In this document: one piece after another, positions 29,279-36,306 of the stretch
Numbering within the stretch: the first letter of the stretch is position 1
How the letters are laid out: every line of letters begins with the position of its first letter
Assembly (NCBI GenBank): GCA_024233835.1
Contig: JACKPC010000006.1
Coordinates: forward strand, 1 to 64,000
Direction of reading: 5' to 3'
Source of the DNA: Leptospiraceae bacterium
Lineage (GTDB): Bacteria; Spirochaetota; Leptospiria; Leptospirales; Leptospiraceae
Length of the DNA: 64,000 bases
Translations under genes and position numbers: made by a program
The notes under the pieces: generated by a model
The model's database searches: none
Seen by the model: the letters and a program-made list of their open reading frames with translations, nothing else
What the model was told of the DNA's origin: nothing

Positions 29279-29611
29279 TTCAATTCATCCTCAAAAAAGG
29301 ACAACTCCATCCGCCTCCTACAACTAAGCAGAAACCAGGATAAAACGGAAACAAAGCTTTCTATCCGGGGTCGCCTGACTGACTCTTCCGGTGTTTACAT
29401 CCTGGATTACACCAATAATCGTGCCTTATATTATCCCGGCACAAGTACAACAGCGACAGTTGTCTGGGGACAGGGTGGTAGCTTTACTACGGGAACTGCA
29501 AATAACGGCGGAATCAGTGCAGGTAGCTTACAGACACCTTATAGCATACGAAAAGGTGCTGATGGCCTATATATTTCGGATTATAAAAACAATCGTGTGT
29601 TATTTTATTAA
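29213..29611 (+). CDS. Truncated NHL-repeat lipoprotein
   Basis: 132 residues from a TTG start with GGGAGG ~10 nt upstream. The signal segment ends LLFVLSC-N (Cys ~19). After ~30 residues the protein jumps into NHL-like units (SSGVYILDYTNNRALYYPG, then GLYISDYKNNRVLFY) and stops. Related NHL lipoproteins have many such units, so this looks like an internally deleted or 3'-truncated copy. It shares its leader and signal with 33365-33547 and 35012-35104. It may still be expressed as a short lipoprotein. Confidence 0.6.
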   Translation: MLSLNRSLLFLFSLLFVLSCNKFNSSSKKDNSIRLLQLSRNQDKTETKLSIRGRLTDSSGVYILDYTNNRALYYPGTSTTATVVWGQGGSFTTGTANNGGISAGSLQTPYSIRKGADGLYISDYKNNRVLFY

Positions 29612-29630
29612 AATGAATAAAGGAGAAAAA

Positions 29631-29861
29631 ATGGAGAATAGTATTGAATATATCCTCATGGGAATTTTTAATATTTATATAGTATTTAATATTTTTAGTG
29701 CAATTAAATTTGGAAAAATATATACTTTTAAAAGAATATATACTAAAGAGGACAATCCTAACGGTTTTAAGGTCGGATTGATTGCATTTCTCATCACAGG
29801 GATCATCTTTGTTCCCTATACTTCTATAAATATTTACAGATACCTGACATCGCTTTTTTAG
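29631..29861 (+). CDS. Small two-helix membrane protein, 76 aa
   Basis: ATG at 29631 with an AAAGGAG ribosome-binding site 7 nt upstream. Two hydrophobic segments are visible (residues ~8-28 and ~47-70) separated by a short basic loop. No family recognised. It precedes the long YD-repeat gene by 21 nt and may be co-transcribed with it. Confidence 0.65.
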   Translation: MENSIEYILMGIFNIYIVFNIFSAIKFGKIYTFKRIYTKEDNPNGFKVGLIAFLITGIIFVPYTSINIYRYLTSLF

Positions 29862-29882
29862 AGCTTAAAAGGAAATACTTGA

Positions 29883-32800
29883 GTGAAAAAATCATTCCAA
29901 CTATTTATTCTCATCTTTATATCCGCTTTTTCGTTATTTACTGAGGAAAAGAAAACCGATACTGAGTTACGCGAAAATAATTTTATCTACCTTGATAAAA
30001 GTAAAAAGCCAGTTTTAGGAAAGCTGCTCTTTGATAAAAATAAACAGCGTAAGTCTCTCACTTTTTTTTCAGAGGATACCGACCCCAAAAAACTACTTAA
30101 GAGTGATCTTGATGGTATCAGTAAAATGGAATATTCTTTAAATGAGATGAGTGTTTTTTTCGAAGCAAAGGAATACAACAGCGAAGGGAAACTCACCTTT
30201 ACTCATCAGCTAAAATATGATGATAAATTTGGATGGGAATATCATTCTTTTGATAAAAATAAGGAAGACACTCCCGATTTTTTTACTGAGGCAGAAAAGA
30301 AAAACATATTCTATCAAAAACAGAAGTTCGATTTTGATGGTAATCCTATTCATTCAGAGTATCTCGACAAAAATGGTGAAGCGATACTTTTCTCCGGTAT
30401 TCACAGCATCTATCGCAACTGGGATAAAGCCGGTAACCTAATCTTAGAAGAGTTTAGGAATAAACAGGGCGAGTTAGAAAATAACCGGTATGGTTATGCC
30501 AAAGTCATTGCTACTTTCAATAAGCAAGGTCTACCCACTGAAAAATCGTATTATGACAAATCGGGAATGCTTACCGGCAATAACAATAATAATGGAGTGG
30601 CAAAAGAATTTTACAGCTACAACCAAAAAGGACAAGTACTGGAAATGATTCTATTAGATAAGGATCATGCTCTAAAAAACAATCAGGATTTCATTGCCAA
30701 ATATTCCTTTGATTATGATAGCAATGGAAATATGAGTAGAGTCGAATATAGAAATGAAAATGCAAAGTTACAGGCTAATCCTGATTATATTGCCAGAGAA
30801 ATTTTTACCTTTGATGAAAACAACCATCTTATCAGCCAAAAGAACTATTTACAAAACGGTCTACCCGCAGAAAAAGAAGGAGTTTTTGAAACAAAGTATA
30901 GCTATGATACTTACGGCAGGATACTAACAAAAGAATTTGTCCGTGCAGATGGCATGCCTGCCGCTAAGAACGAAGGGATTGCAAAATATGAAATCACTTA
31001 CGACAAAACCTGCTCGCAAGTTCGCGGAGTGTTACAAAAGGGAATACAGGAAAAGAAAAAACAATTGAGTTTTTTTAATAGAGAACAGTACTTTAAAAAT
31101 TTTCCAGATCCTATTTTGAATCCAAAAGAGAGATGTGTAGATAGTATTACAACATTTGATCAGGAAAGCAAAGCTATTGCCAATCGTCAGGGTGTATTTC
31201 GCACAGAATACCATTATACAAGTAAAAAGCAGGAATATCTGTATACAAAGTTTTATGATATCGAGAATCGATTACTGCGTTCCTCTATTAAATATGGTTG
31301 GGTGAAAAAGCATGATAATAAGATGAATTTTTATGGTGATCTCGAAGGAAATCCAATTTTAAGAGAATACTACGATAATTATATGCTTACAACGAATCCA
31401 AGCTGGAAATATGCTCGAATTGTAAATAAATACGACGAAAAGGGAAATGAAATCTTAGAGGCGTATTACGATGAAAATAACAAACCCGTTTCCGACGGTA
31501 ACTATGCCAGGAAAGTTTGTAAATACGACAAACAGGGTAATGAAATATTAAGAGAATACTATGATGCAAATAACAGGCTTGTCAATACATGGGTAGGTTA
31601 TGCAAAGGCAGTATTTAAGTATGATAAAAATGGAAATACAATCTCTAAAGAATATTATAAAAATAGTGGAGAGGCAGATAAAATTACTTACAAAAGAGTG
31701 GTCTATCAATATGACACCGAAGGGAATCATGTTTCAACAGAATACTATGATAAAAATGGTAAACTCATGACCGACGAAGAAGGCTATGCCAGAGTGGTCT
31801 ATCAGCATGATAACAGAGGGAATCTTGTTTCAAAAGAATACTATAATGAAAATGGTAAACTGAAGACCCCCGAAGAAGGCTATGCCAGAGTGGTCTATCA
31901 ATATGACACCGAAGGGAATCATGTTTCAACAGAATACTATGATAATAAGAATAAACTCATTTTAAATAAAAGTAAAGGCTATGCCAGGGCTGTTTACCAA
32001 TTTGATAAAAAGGGCAAGCAAATCCTCGAAGAATATTATGACCAGAATAATAAAATGATTTTTCTGAAAGATGAAGGCTATGCCAGAATGGTGAAACAAT
32101 TTGATGAAAAAGGGAAGCAAATCTTAGAAGCGTATTATGGCAGTGATAATAAACTCATGAATAGAGAAGGAATCATATATGGATATGCTAAAAAGCTAAA
32201 CAAGTATGATAATAAGGGAAATAAGATTTTAGAAGAATATTATGATAAGGATAACAAACTTATTTTTGTTAAGAATGCGGGCTATGCCAAAAAGATAAAT
32301 CAGTATGATGAAAAAGGAAATCAAACCTTAGAAGAAAACTATGACGAGAATAATAAACTTTCTTTTAGAAGAGTATCAAAGTACAATCACATGGGAAAAT
32401 TAATTCTACAAGAAAACTATGGTGCAAATAACAAATTTTTGGGTAGAAATGTATTTCAGTATGACAAAATGGGAAATCAAATATTGGCAGAATACTATGA
32501 TGCAAATAATGAACTTGTCAACCCGGCAGGTTATGGCTATGCCAGAAGAATATCTAAGTATGATAAAAAAGGGAATGAAATTTTAAGAGAATACTATGAC
32601 AAAAATAAAAAGCTCACAAGAACTCCTTACTCCGGTACAATAACTATTCACAGATATGACCATAGTTGTCAGGACTCGTTAGAGAGTATCTATTATTCCC
32701 CGATAAACAATCTTGAAAAGGAAATTAAAGCCAAAAAAGAAACTAAAACCACATTGAAAAACGATGTTCAAAAAGAGAAGCAAGGTAGAACAATTAGTAA

Positions 32801-33173
32801 GCTGGAAAGAAAACTAAGAGCGTTAAAAGAGCAAAAAGAAACAGAAAGCAAAAACTGTATTCTTCTTTCAGAAGCATACGATAAGAATGGAAATTTGATG
32901 GAGAGAATCGAACGCTCTGCTTATTCTCAGTTAAAAACAATAGAAAAGACGATAAAGTTTGCAACTAAAACAGAAAATCAAAAATCACAACATCTTCTAA
33001 AGAACGCAGAATACTACCTCTACTTTCCAAACCCAAAAGGATCTCAGGGCAAAAATTTTATCAAGCTCAGTTTGGATAAGCTTTATCGTCCGATAAAAAT
33101 CGAATTCTTGCCCACAAGCAATATGCAAGAACAAATGGAGTCAAAATTTAAAAAAGTTTTTAAAGAATATTAG
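29883..33173 (+). CDS. Secreted YD/RHS-like repeat protein, 1096 aa
   Basis: GTG start giving an N-terminal signal peptide (KKSFQLFILIFISAFSLF). The body holds roughly two dozen ~32-residue units of the type Y-D-x-x-G-N-x-I-L-x-E-Y-Y-D-x-N-N-K-L, with GYARV or GYAKK linkers between them. Residues ~935-990 form a Lys/Glu coiled coil, followed by a C-terminal domain of about 100 residues without recognised toxin or protease motifs. Some units are identical at DNA level (31695-31753 and 31887-31945). It resembles the protein at 5995-7923. A surface or secreted binding structure is inferred; the RHS toxin-delivery core is absent. Confidence 0.78.
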   Translation: MKKSFQLFILIFISAFSLFTEEKKTDTELRENNFIYLDKSKKPVLGKLLFDKNKQRKSLTFFSEDTDPKKLLKSDLDGISKMEYSLNEMSVFFEAKEYNSEGKLTFTHQLKYDDKFGWEYHSFDKNKEDTPDFFTEAEKKNIFYQKQKFDFDGNPIHSEYLDKNGEAILFSGIHSIYRNWDKAGNLILEEFRNKQGELENNRYGYAKVIATFNKQGLPTEKSYYDKSGMLTGNNNNNGVAKEFYSYNQKGQVLEMILLDKDHALKNNQDFIAKYSFDYDSNGNMSRVEYRNENAKLQANPDYIAREIFTFDENNHLISQKNYLQNGLPAEKEGVFETKYSYDTYGRILTKEFVRADGMPAAKNEGIAKYEITYDKTCSQVRGVLQKGIQEKKKQLSFFNREQYFKNFPDPILNPKERCVDSITTFDQESKAIANRQGVFRTEYHYTSKKQEYLYTKFYDIENRLLRSSIKYGWVKKHDNKMNFYGDLEGNPILREYYDNYMLTTNPSWKYARIVNKYDEKGNEILEAYYDENNKPVSDGNYARKVCKYDKQGNEILREYYDANNRLVNTWVGYAKAVFKYDKNGNTISKEYYKNSGEADKITYKRVVYQYDTEGNHVSTEYYDKNGKLMTDEEGYARVVYQHDNRGNLVSKEYYNENGKLKTPEEGYARVVYQYDTEGNHVSTEYYDNKNKLILNKSKGYARAVYQFDKKGKQILEEYYDQNNKMIFLKDEGYARMVKQFDEKGKQILEAYYGSDNKLMNREGIIYGYAKKLNKYDNKGNKILEEYYDKDNKLIFVKNAGYAKKINQYDEKGNQTLEENYDENNKLSFRRVSKYNHMGKLILQENYGANNKFLGRNVFQYDKMGNQILAEYYDANNELVNPAGYGYARRISKYDKKGNEILREYYDKNKKLTRTPYSGTITIHRYDHSCQDSLESIYYSPINNLEKEIKAKKETKTTLKNDVQKEKQGRTISKLERKLRALKEQKETESKNCILLSEAYDKNGNLMERIERSAYSQLKTIEKTIKFATKTENQKSQHLLKNAEYYLYFPNPKGSQGKNFIKLSLDKLYRPIKIEFLPTSNMQEQMESKFKKVFKEY
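31695..31945 (+). repeat. Identical 59-nt copies inside the YD-repeat gene
   Basis: The 59-nt stretch at 31695-31753 recurs without a change at 31887-31945, a spacing of 192 nt equal to two repeat units (64 codons). This shows recent duplication or conversion in a gene whose other units have diverged. Confidence 0.85.
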
Positions 33174-33223
33174 AAGCAATGGCTCGGCAACAATTGAAAA
33201 CGTTACCGGCTTGATAAAGAAGG

Positions 33224-33480
33224 AAATTTATAATGATTCTAATTATCAACATATAACCATTTATGATATATGTTTGCTTTTTTTATTTATTTTTCATTGT
33301 ATTTATTTCATAATGCAATTGTTATGGTAAGCATCTTATGCCATTGATTAGGGAGGCAAGGCCTTTGCTGTCTTTAAACAGATCCTTACTTTTTCTTTTT
33401 TCTCTTCTTTTCACTCTTTCTTGTAGCAAAACCAATTCATCCTCAGGAAAGGACAATTCCATCCGTCTCTTACAACTAAG
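33224..33480 (+). repeat. Leader block B
   Basis: Homologous to leader blocks A and C from the AAATTTATAATGATTCTA stretch through the lipoprotein signal sequence; the palindrome found upstream in A and C is missing. Homology starts abruptly at 33224. The sequence just before (33213-33230) could be read as a YD-like RLDKEGNL fragment, but this is weak. Confidence 0.75.
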
Positions 33481-33547
33481 CAAAAACCAGAATACAACGG
33501 AAACAAAGTTGTATCTCTCGATAAAGGGACAGCTAAAGGTTGCTTAA
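33365..33547 (+). pseudogene. Lipoprotein leader remnant, 60 aa
   Basis: From a TTG start equivalent to the one at 29213, this encodes a signal segment ending LLFTLSC-S and a short Ser/Asn-rich stretch (closely matching the start of the NHL lipoprotein), then stops after QLKVA. The NHL body is absent. An in-frame ATG at 33338 exists because of one extra A in the GGCAAGG site. It is best read as a decayed 5' gene fragment, though a tiny lipoprotein could be made. Confidence 0.6.
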
Positions 33548-33672
33548 TGGGAAGCCCATGCCCTACACCCTATTAAGCCAGAGTAGTACGGGTTTAAGCA
33601 CAGGTGTCACCTCTATTTGCCTGGGTCTTCAGTGAGGTGACTTCTATTAGCCGGAGACTTAAGTCTCTGGCT
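33543..33672. other. Cluster of three inverted repeats in a non-coding gap
   Basis: Three dyads follow each other in the 160-nt gap: CTTAATGGG / CCCTATTAAG (33543-33551, 33568-33577), GTCACCTC / GAGGTGAC (33606-33613, 33634-33641), and a 24-nt palindrome centred on GAGACTTAAGTCTC (33649-33672). No ORF is credible here. It may be a structured RNA, a recombination end or a mobile-element scar. Confidence 0.55.
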
Positions 33673-33709
33673 AGATTAGTAATAATTTAATAATAAACAT
33701 GAGGTAAAA

Positions 33710-34603
33710 ATGATTAAAAAAAAGATAACTCTCCTATTTATAACAACAGCTCTTTTTCATTGCAACAAGGCAAATGTAGAAGATACCAACTCAAAAGCTT
33801 TAGAGCTTGTTCTGGCAACTCAGGAGCAAATCACATCGAATGCAACTTCTCCAACAGACCCTGCTTCTACAACAGACCCTGCTTCTACAACAGACCCTGC
33901 TTCTACAACAGACCCTGCTTCTACAACAGATCCTACTTCTACAACAGATCCTACTTCTACAACAGATCCTACTTCTACAACAGATCCTACTTCTACAACA
34001 GATCCTACTTCTACAACAGATCCTACTTCTACAACAGATCCTACTTCTACAACAAAGACAGCACCTACAATCAGTTATAACGGTTCACCGTTTATTTACA
34101 TCAGTGGAATAGCTATCACGAATTTGGGTCCAACTTTAGGTGGTGATACACCAACAAGCTGTAGCAGTTCGCCGGAACTACCCACCGGATTGAGCTTGGA
34201 TAATTCTACCTGTGTTCTCAGCGGAACCCCTACTTCGACAAACACCACTACAGATTTTACCATTACCGCTTCCAATTCCGGCGGTAGCAATTCGGCAACT
34301 ATTAATATAACAGTCCAGGCACTTTCTATTAGCTATGCGGCTTCTCCGTTTACCTATGTAAGAAATACTACCATTGATGATATTGTACCTACAATAAAAG
34401 GAGATGCACCTACAAGTTGTAGTATCACTCCGGACTTACCTTCAACACTAAGCTTTAACAATACCAACTGTGTGATAAGCAGTGTAGTATCTGATACTAC
34501 CAGTATCTGTCGCAGGGGTTGCACCAGTACAATAGATTATACAATAACAGCCACTAATGCAAAGGGTAGCAATACAACCGTAATCACGATTACCTACCAA
34601 TGA
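33710..34603 (+). CDS. Lipoprotein with Thr/Ser/Pro VNTR and Ig-like domains
   Basis: 297 residues; ATG preceded by GAGGTAAAA. The signal segment ends TTALFHC-N (lipobox-like, Cys ~18). Residues ~49-115 are eleven hexapeptide units, TTDPAS four times then TTDPTS seven times, encoded by 18-bp tandem repeats. The remainder is two ~95-residue putative Ig/cadherin-like (He_PIG type) beta domains of the form ISYNGSPF...TGLSLDNSTCVLSGTP...TASNSGGSNSATI. The VNTR probably forms a flexible stalk holding the domains off the surface. Binding partner unknown. Confidence 0.75.
   Translation: MIKKKITLLFITTALFHCNKANVEDTNSKALELVLATQEQITSNATSPTDPASTTDPASTTDPASTTDPASTTDPTSTTDPTSTTDPTSTTDPTSTTDPTSTTDPTSTTDPTSTTKTAPTISYNGSPFIYISGIAITNLGPTLGGDTPTSCSSSPELPTGLSLDNSTCVLSGTPTSTNTTTDFTITASNSGGSNSATINITVQALSISYAASPFTYVRNTTIDDIVPTIKGDAPTSCSITPDLPSTLSFNNTNCVISSVVSDTTSICRRGCTSTIDYTITATNAKGSNTTVITITYQ
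33854..34051 (+). repeat. 18-bp tandem repeat, 11 copies
   Basis: Four units ACAGACCCTGCTTCTACA are followed by seven units ACAGATCCTACTTCTACA with no visible interruptions. The unit is a multiple of three and lacks stops in all three forward frames, so copy-number change alters stalk length without breaking the gene. Confidence 0.95.
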
Positions 34604-34611
34604 TAAACAGC

Positions 34612-34669
34612 CTGTTTTAACGGCTTAAGCTACTATAAAAAAGCCCCAGACCTAAAACAGATTTTTTTT
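34612..34669 (+). terminator. Candidate intrinsic terminator after the VNTR lipoprotein
   Basis: CTGTTTTA (34612-34619) pairs with TAAAACAG (34653-34660), followed at once by A-T8. The loop is long (33 nt) and the stem AT-rich, so strength is uncertain. Confidence 0.5.
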
Positions 34670-34704
34670 GTCCAACGTGGAAAGGATGGGGTTCAATATC
34701 TGAA

Positions 34705-35060
34705 TTTTTTTTAAAAATCCTAGTAATTTTACTAGGATTCTTAAAAAAAGAAATATCCTTCATTCTCTTCTTTACTATCCTGAAATCTGAAATAGATTCA
34801 TGAGAGTAACTTTTTATATAATTAGAGTATATAATTGGCCGAATGGTTCATGACCCTATTATCGACCTCTAAATTTATAATGATTCTAAATATCAATATA
34901 AAGCCATTTATGATATATATTTACTTTTTTTAATTATTTTTTAATTGAATTTATTTCATAATGCAATTGTTGTGGTAAGCATCTTATGCCATTGATTAGG
35001 GAGGCAGGCCTTTGCTGTTTTTATTTTTTCTTTTTTCTCTTCTTTTCGCTCTTTCCTGTA
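34705..35060 (+). repeat. Leader block C with palindrome copy
   Basis: Homologous to block A along ~300 nt: the long palindrome (34705-34750, here with perfect AATCCTAGTAA / TTACTAGGATT arms), an AATTGGCCGAAT stretch, AAATTTATAATGATTCTA, TATGATATAT, GGGAGGCA and a TTG start. This and the terminator account for the 408-nt stretch between the VNTR gene and 35012. Confidence 0.8.
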
Positions 35061-35104
35061 GCGTAGCTACCTACACTCAGTTCCTCAAGATTATTAATAA
35101 ATAG
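35012..35104 (+). pseudogene. Lipoprotein signal remnant, 30 codons
   Basis: A TTG start and signal segment ending LLFALSC-S match the starts at 29213 and 33365, but only 14 further codons follow before TAG. The stop lies within the next repeat (35098-35163). It is likely a leader left without its body, though a minimal lipopeptide could be produced. Confidence 0.5.
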
Positions 35105-35163
35105 CTTTATGCGAATTTTACAATATACTAAAAAGGAAACTCAGATGAAGAAATTACTAATCT
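35098..35163 (+). repeat. 66-bp direct repeat, left copy (MKKLLI leader)
   Basis: Matches 36241-36306 with three mismatches. It contains a ribosome-binding site (AGGAAACTCAG) and the ATGAAGAAATTACTAATC start of a lipoprotein signal. Here the start at 35144 leads into a 25-codon dead end (MKKLLILGDLYV...), whereas the right copy leads into an 798-codon gene. Confidence 0.85.
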
Positions 35164-35211
35164 TGGGAGATTTATACGTATATGACAGACTATCCGTCTT
35201 AAAAGGAAAAT

Positions 35212-36165
35212 ATGAATATTGAAGCTATTATAGAAAAAAGCCTTATGTTGCTTGAAGAGAAACGTAAAGAATACTTTATGTCGGCACTGAAAATAATAAG
35301 TGGTATTTATATACTCTATTTTGCATTCGTGACGTATGCTGTGATGCAATCGCTACCTATCTCCTTACCGGTTCTCATCATTTCCGGGTTCTTTGTTATG
35401 CTGATCGCTTTCATTATAGTAACATTAATCAAATCCAATAAATTTACCGCTTATTATAAAGAGGCACTTATCACTCCGCTTGTCGGACAGCTTTTTCCAG
35501 AACTGACTTATGATGCAAAAGGACACATATCAGAAATTGATTTCGAACGAAGTTCGCTGTTTCGAGGCTTCAATCGTTATTATGGTGATGACTATTTTGA
35601 AGGAACGATTAACGGCAATCAGATTTCATTTTCTGAACTCTATGTTGCACAGGAAAGTCGAAGAAATCACGGAACTTCAAGTACAAGGGTAATTTTTAAA
35701 GGAGTATTCGCGCAGCTTAAATGCAGCTCACTCTCTGTTTCAAAACCTATCACCATTAAGGCAAACAGAGGAGAGGTTTTTAATGTACTTCCATCTTTCA
35801 TAAAAGGATTCATCGAAAAGTTTATGCCTGATTATGGGCCACAGATTACTATTGGTGATTCAGCATTTGATAGCGAATACACCGTTCACTGTGATGATGA
35901 AGCATTAGTGCATGAGCTGATAACTGATGAGTTCATTGCAGGTCTGAATAGTTTAACTGATCGTGCTGAAGCTCTCTATGATAAAAAGGAGATGCAGTCA
36001 ACAGCGTCAATACGATTTGCAGGTAACGAGATATTTATTGCCATACCTTCAAAAGAGATTTTTACGGTACGTTTTTACAGATCCCTGCTTGGAACAAAAG
36101 ATTCTATAATACAGTACTGTGATCTGGTTAAAGAATTAATGAATTTTGCGAAGATATTTAAATAA
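35212..36165 (+). CDS. DUF3137-like membrane protein
   Basis: 317 residues. Two hydrophobic segments (about residues 25-47 and 50-72) are followed by a soluble domain with FRGFNRYYGDDYFEG and the FSELYVAQESRR...VIFKGVFAQL pattern typical of DUF3137 proteins. Function of the family is unknown. The gene sits between two copies of a 66-bp leader repeat, as if inserted into the start of the downstream lipoprotein gene with duplication of its leader. An 18-codon ORF (36191-36247) trails it and is probably not meaningful. Confidence 0.75.
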   Translation: MNIEAIIEKSLMLLEEKRKEYFMSALKIISGIYILYFAFVTYAVMQSLPISLPVLIISGFFVMLIAFIIVTLIKSNKFTAYYKEALITPLVGQLFPELTYDAKGHISEIDFERSSLFRGFNRYYGDDYFEGTINGNQISFSELYVAQESRRNHGTSSTRVIFKGVFAQLKCSSLSVSKPITIKANRGEVFNVLPSFIKGFIEKFMPDYGPQITIGDSAFDSEYTVHCDDEALVHELITDEFIAGLNSLTDRAEALYDKKEMQSTASIRFAGNEIFIAIPSKEIFTVRFYRSLLGTKDSIIQYCDLVKELMNFAKIFK

Positions 36166-36240
36166 AATATCTGTAGAAAGAGAACTCAAAATGGCGAGCA
36201 AAGAAGGAACAGGCAAGAAAAAAGTTTGGACAGCCGAAGA

Positions 36241-36306
36241 TAAATAGTTTTATGCGAATTTTAAAATATACTAAACAGGAAACTCAGATGAAGAAATTAC
36301 TAATCT
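36241..36306 (+). repeat. 66-bp direct repeat, right copy (MKKLLI leader)
   Basis: Right-hand copy of 35098-35163; the intervening distance is 1143 nt and holds the DUF3137 gene. This copy drives the functional lipoprotein start at 36288. Confidence 0.85.

Noticed and set aside
33213..33230. YD-like fragment (RLDKEGNL) before leader block B
   Set aside because: Only eight codons match and an in-frame stop lies just upstream, so chance cannot be excluded.
33854..34051. CRISPR-like regular repeats
   Set aside because: The units are contiguous without spacers and lie inside a coding sequence.
33760..34112. Two long ORFs in the other forward frames across the 18-bp VNTR
   Set aside because: They exist only because the repeat unit lacks stops in all frames; the frame with a signal peptide and downstream domains is the real one.
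36191..36247. 18-codon ORF (MASKEGTGKKKV...) after the DUF3137 gene
   Set aside because: Too short, weak ribosome-binding site, and its end falls in the direct repeat; no reason to call it a gene.
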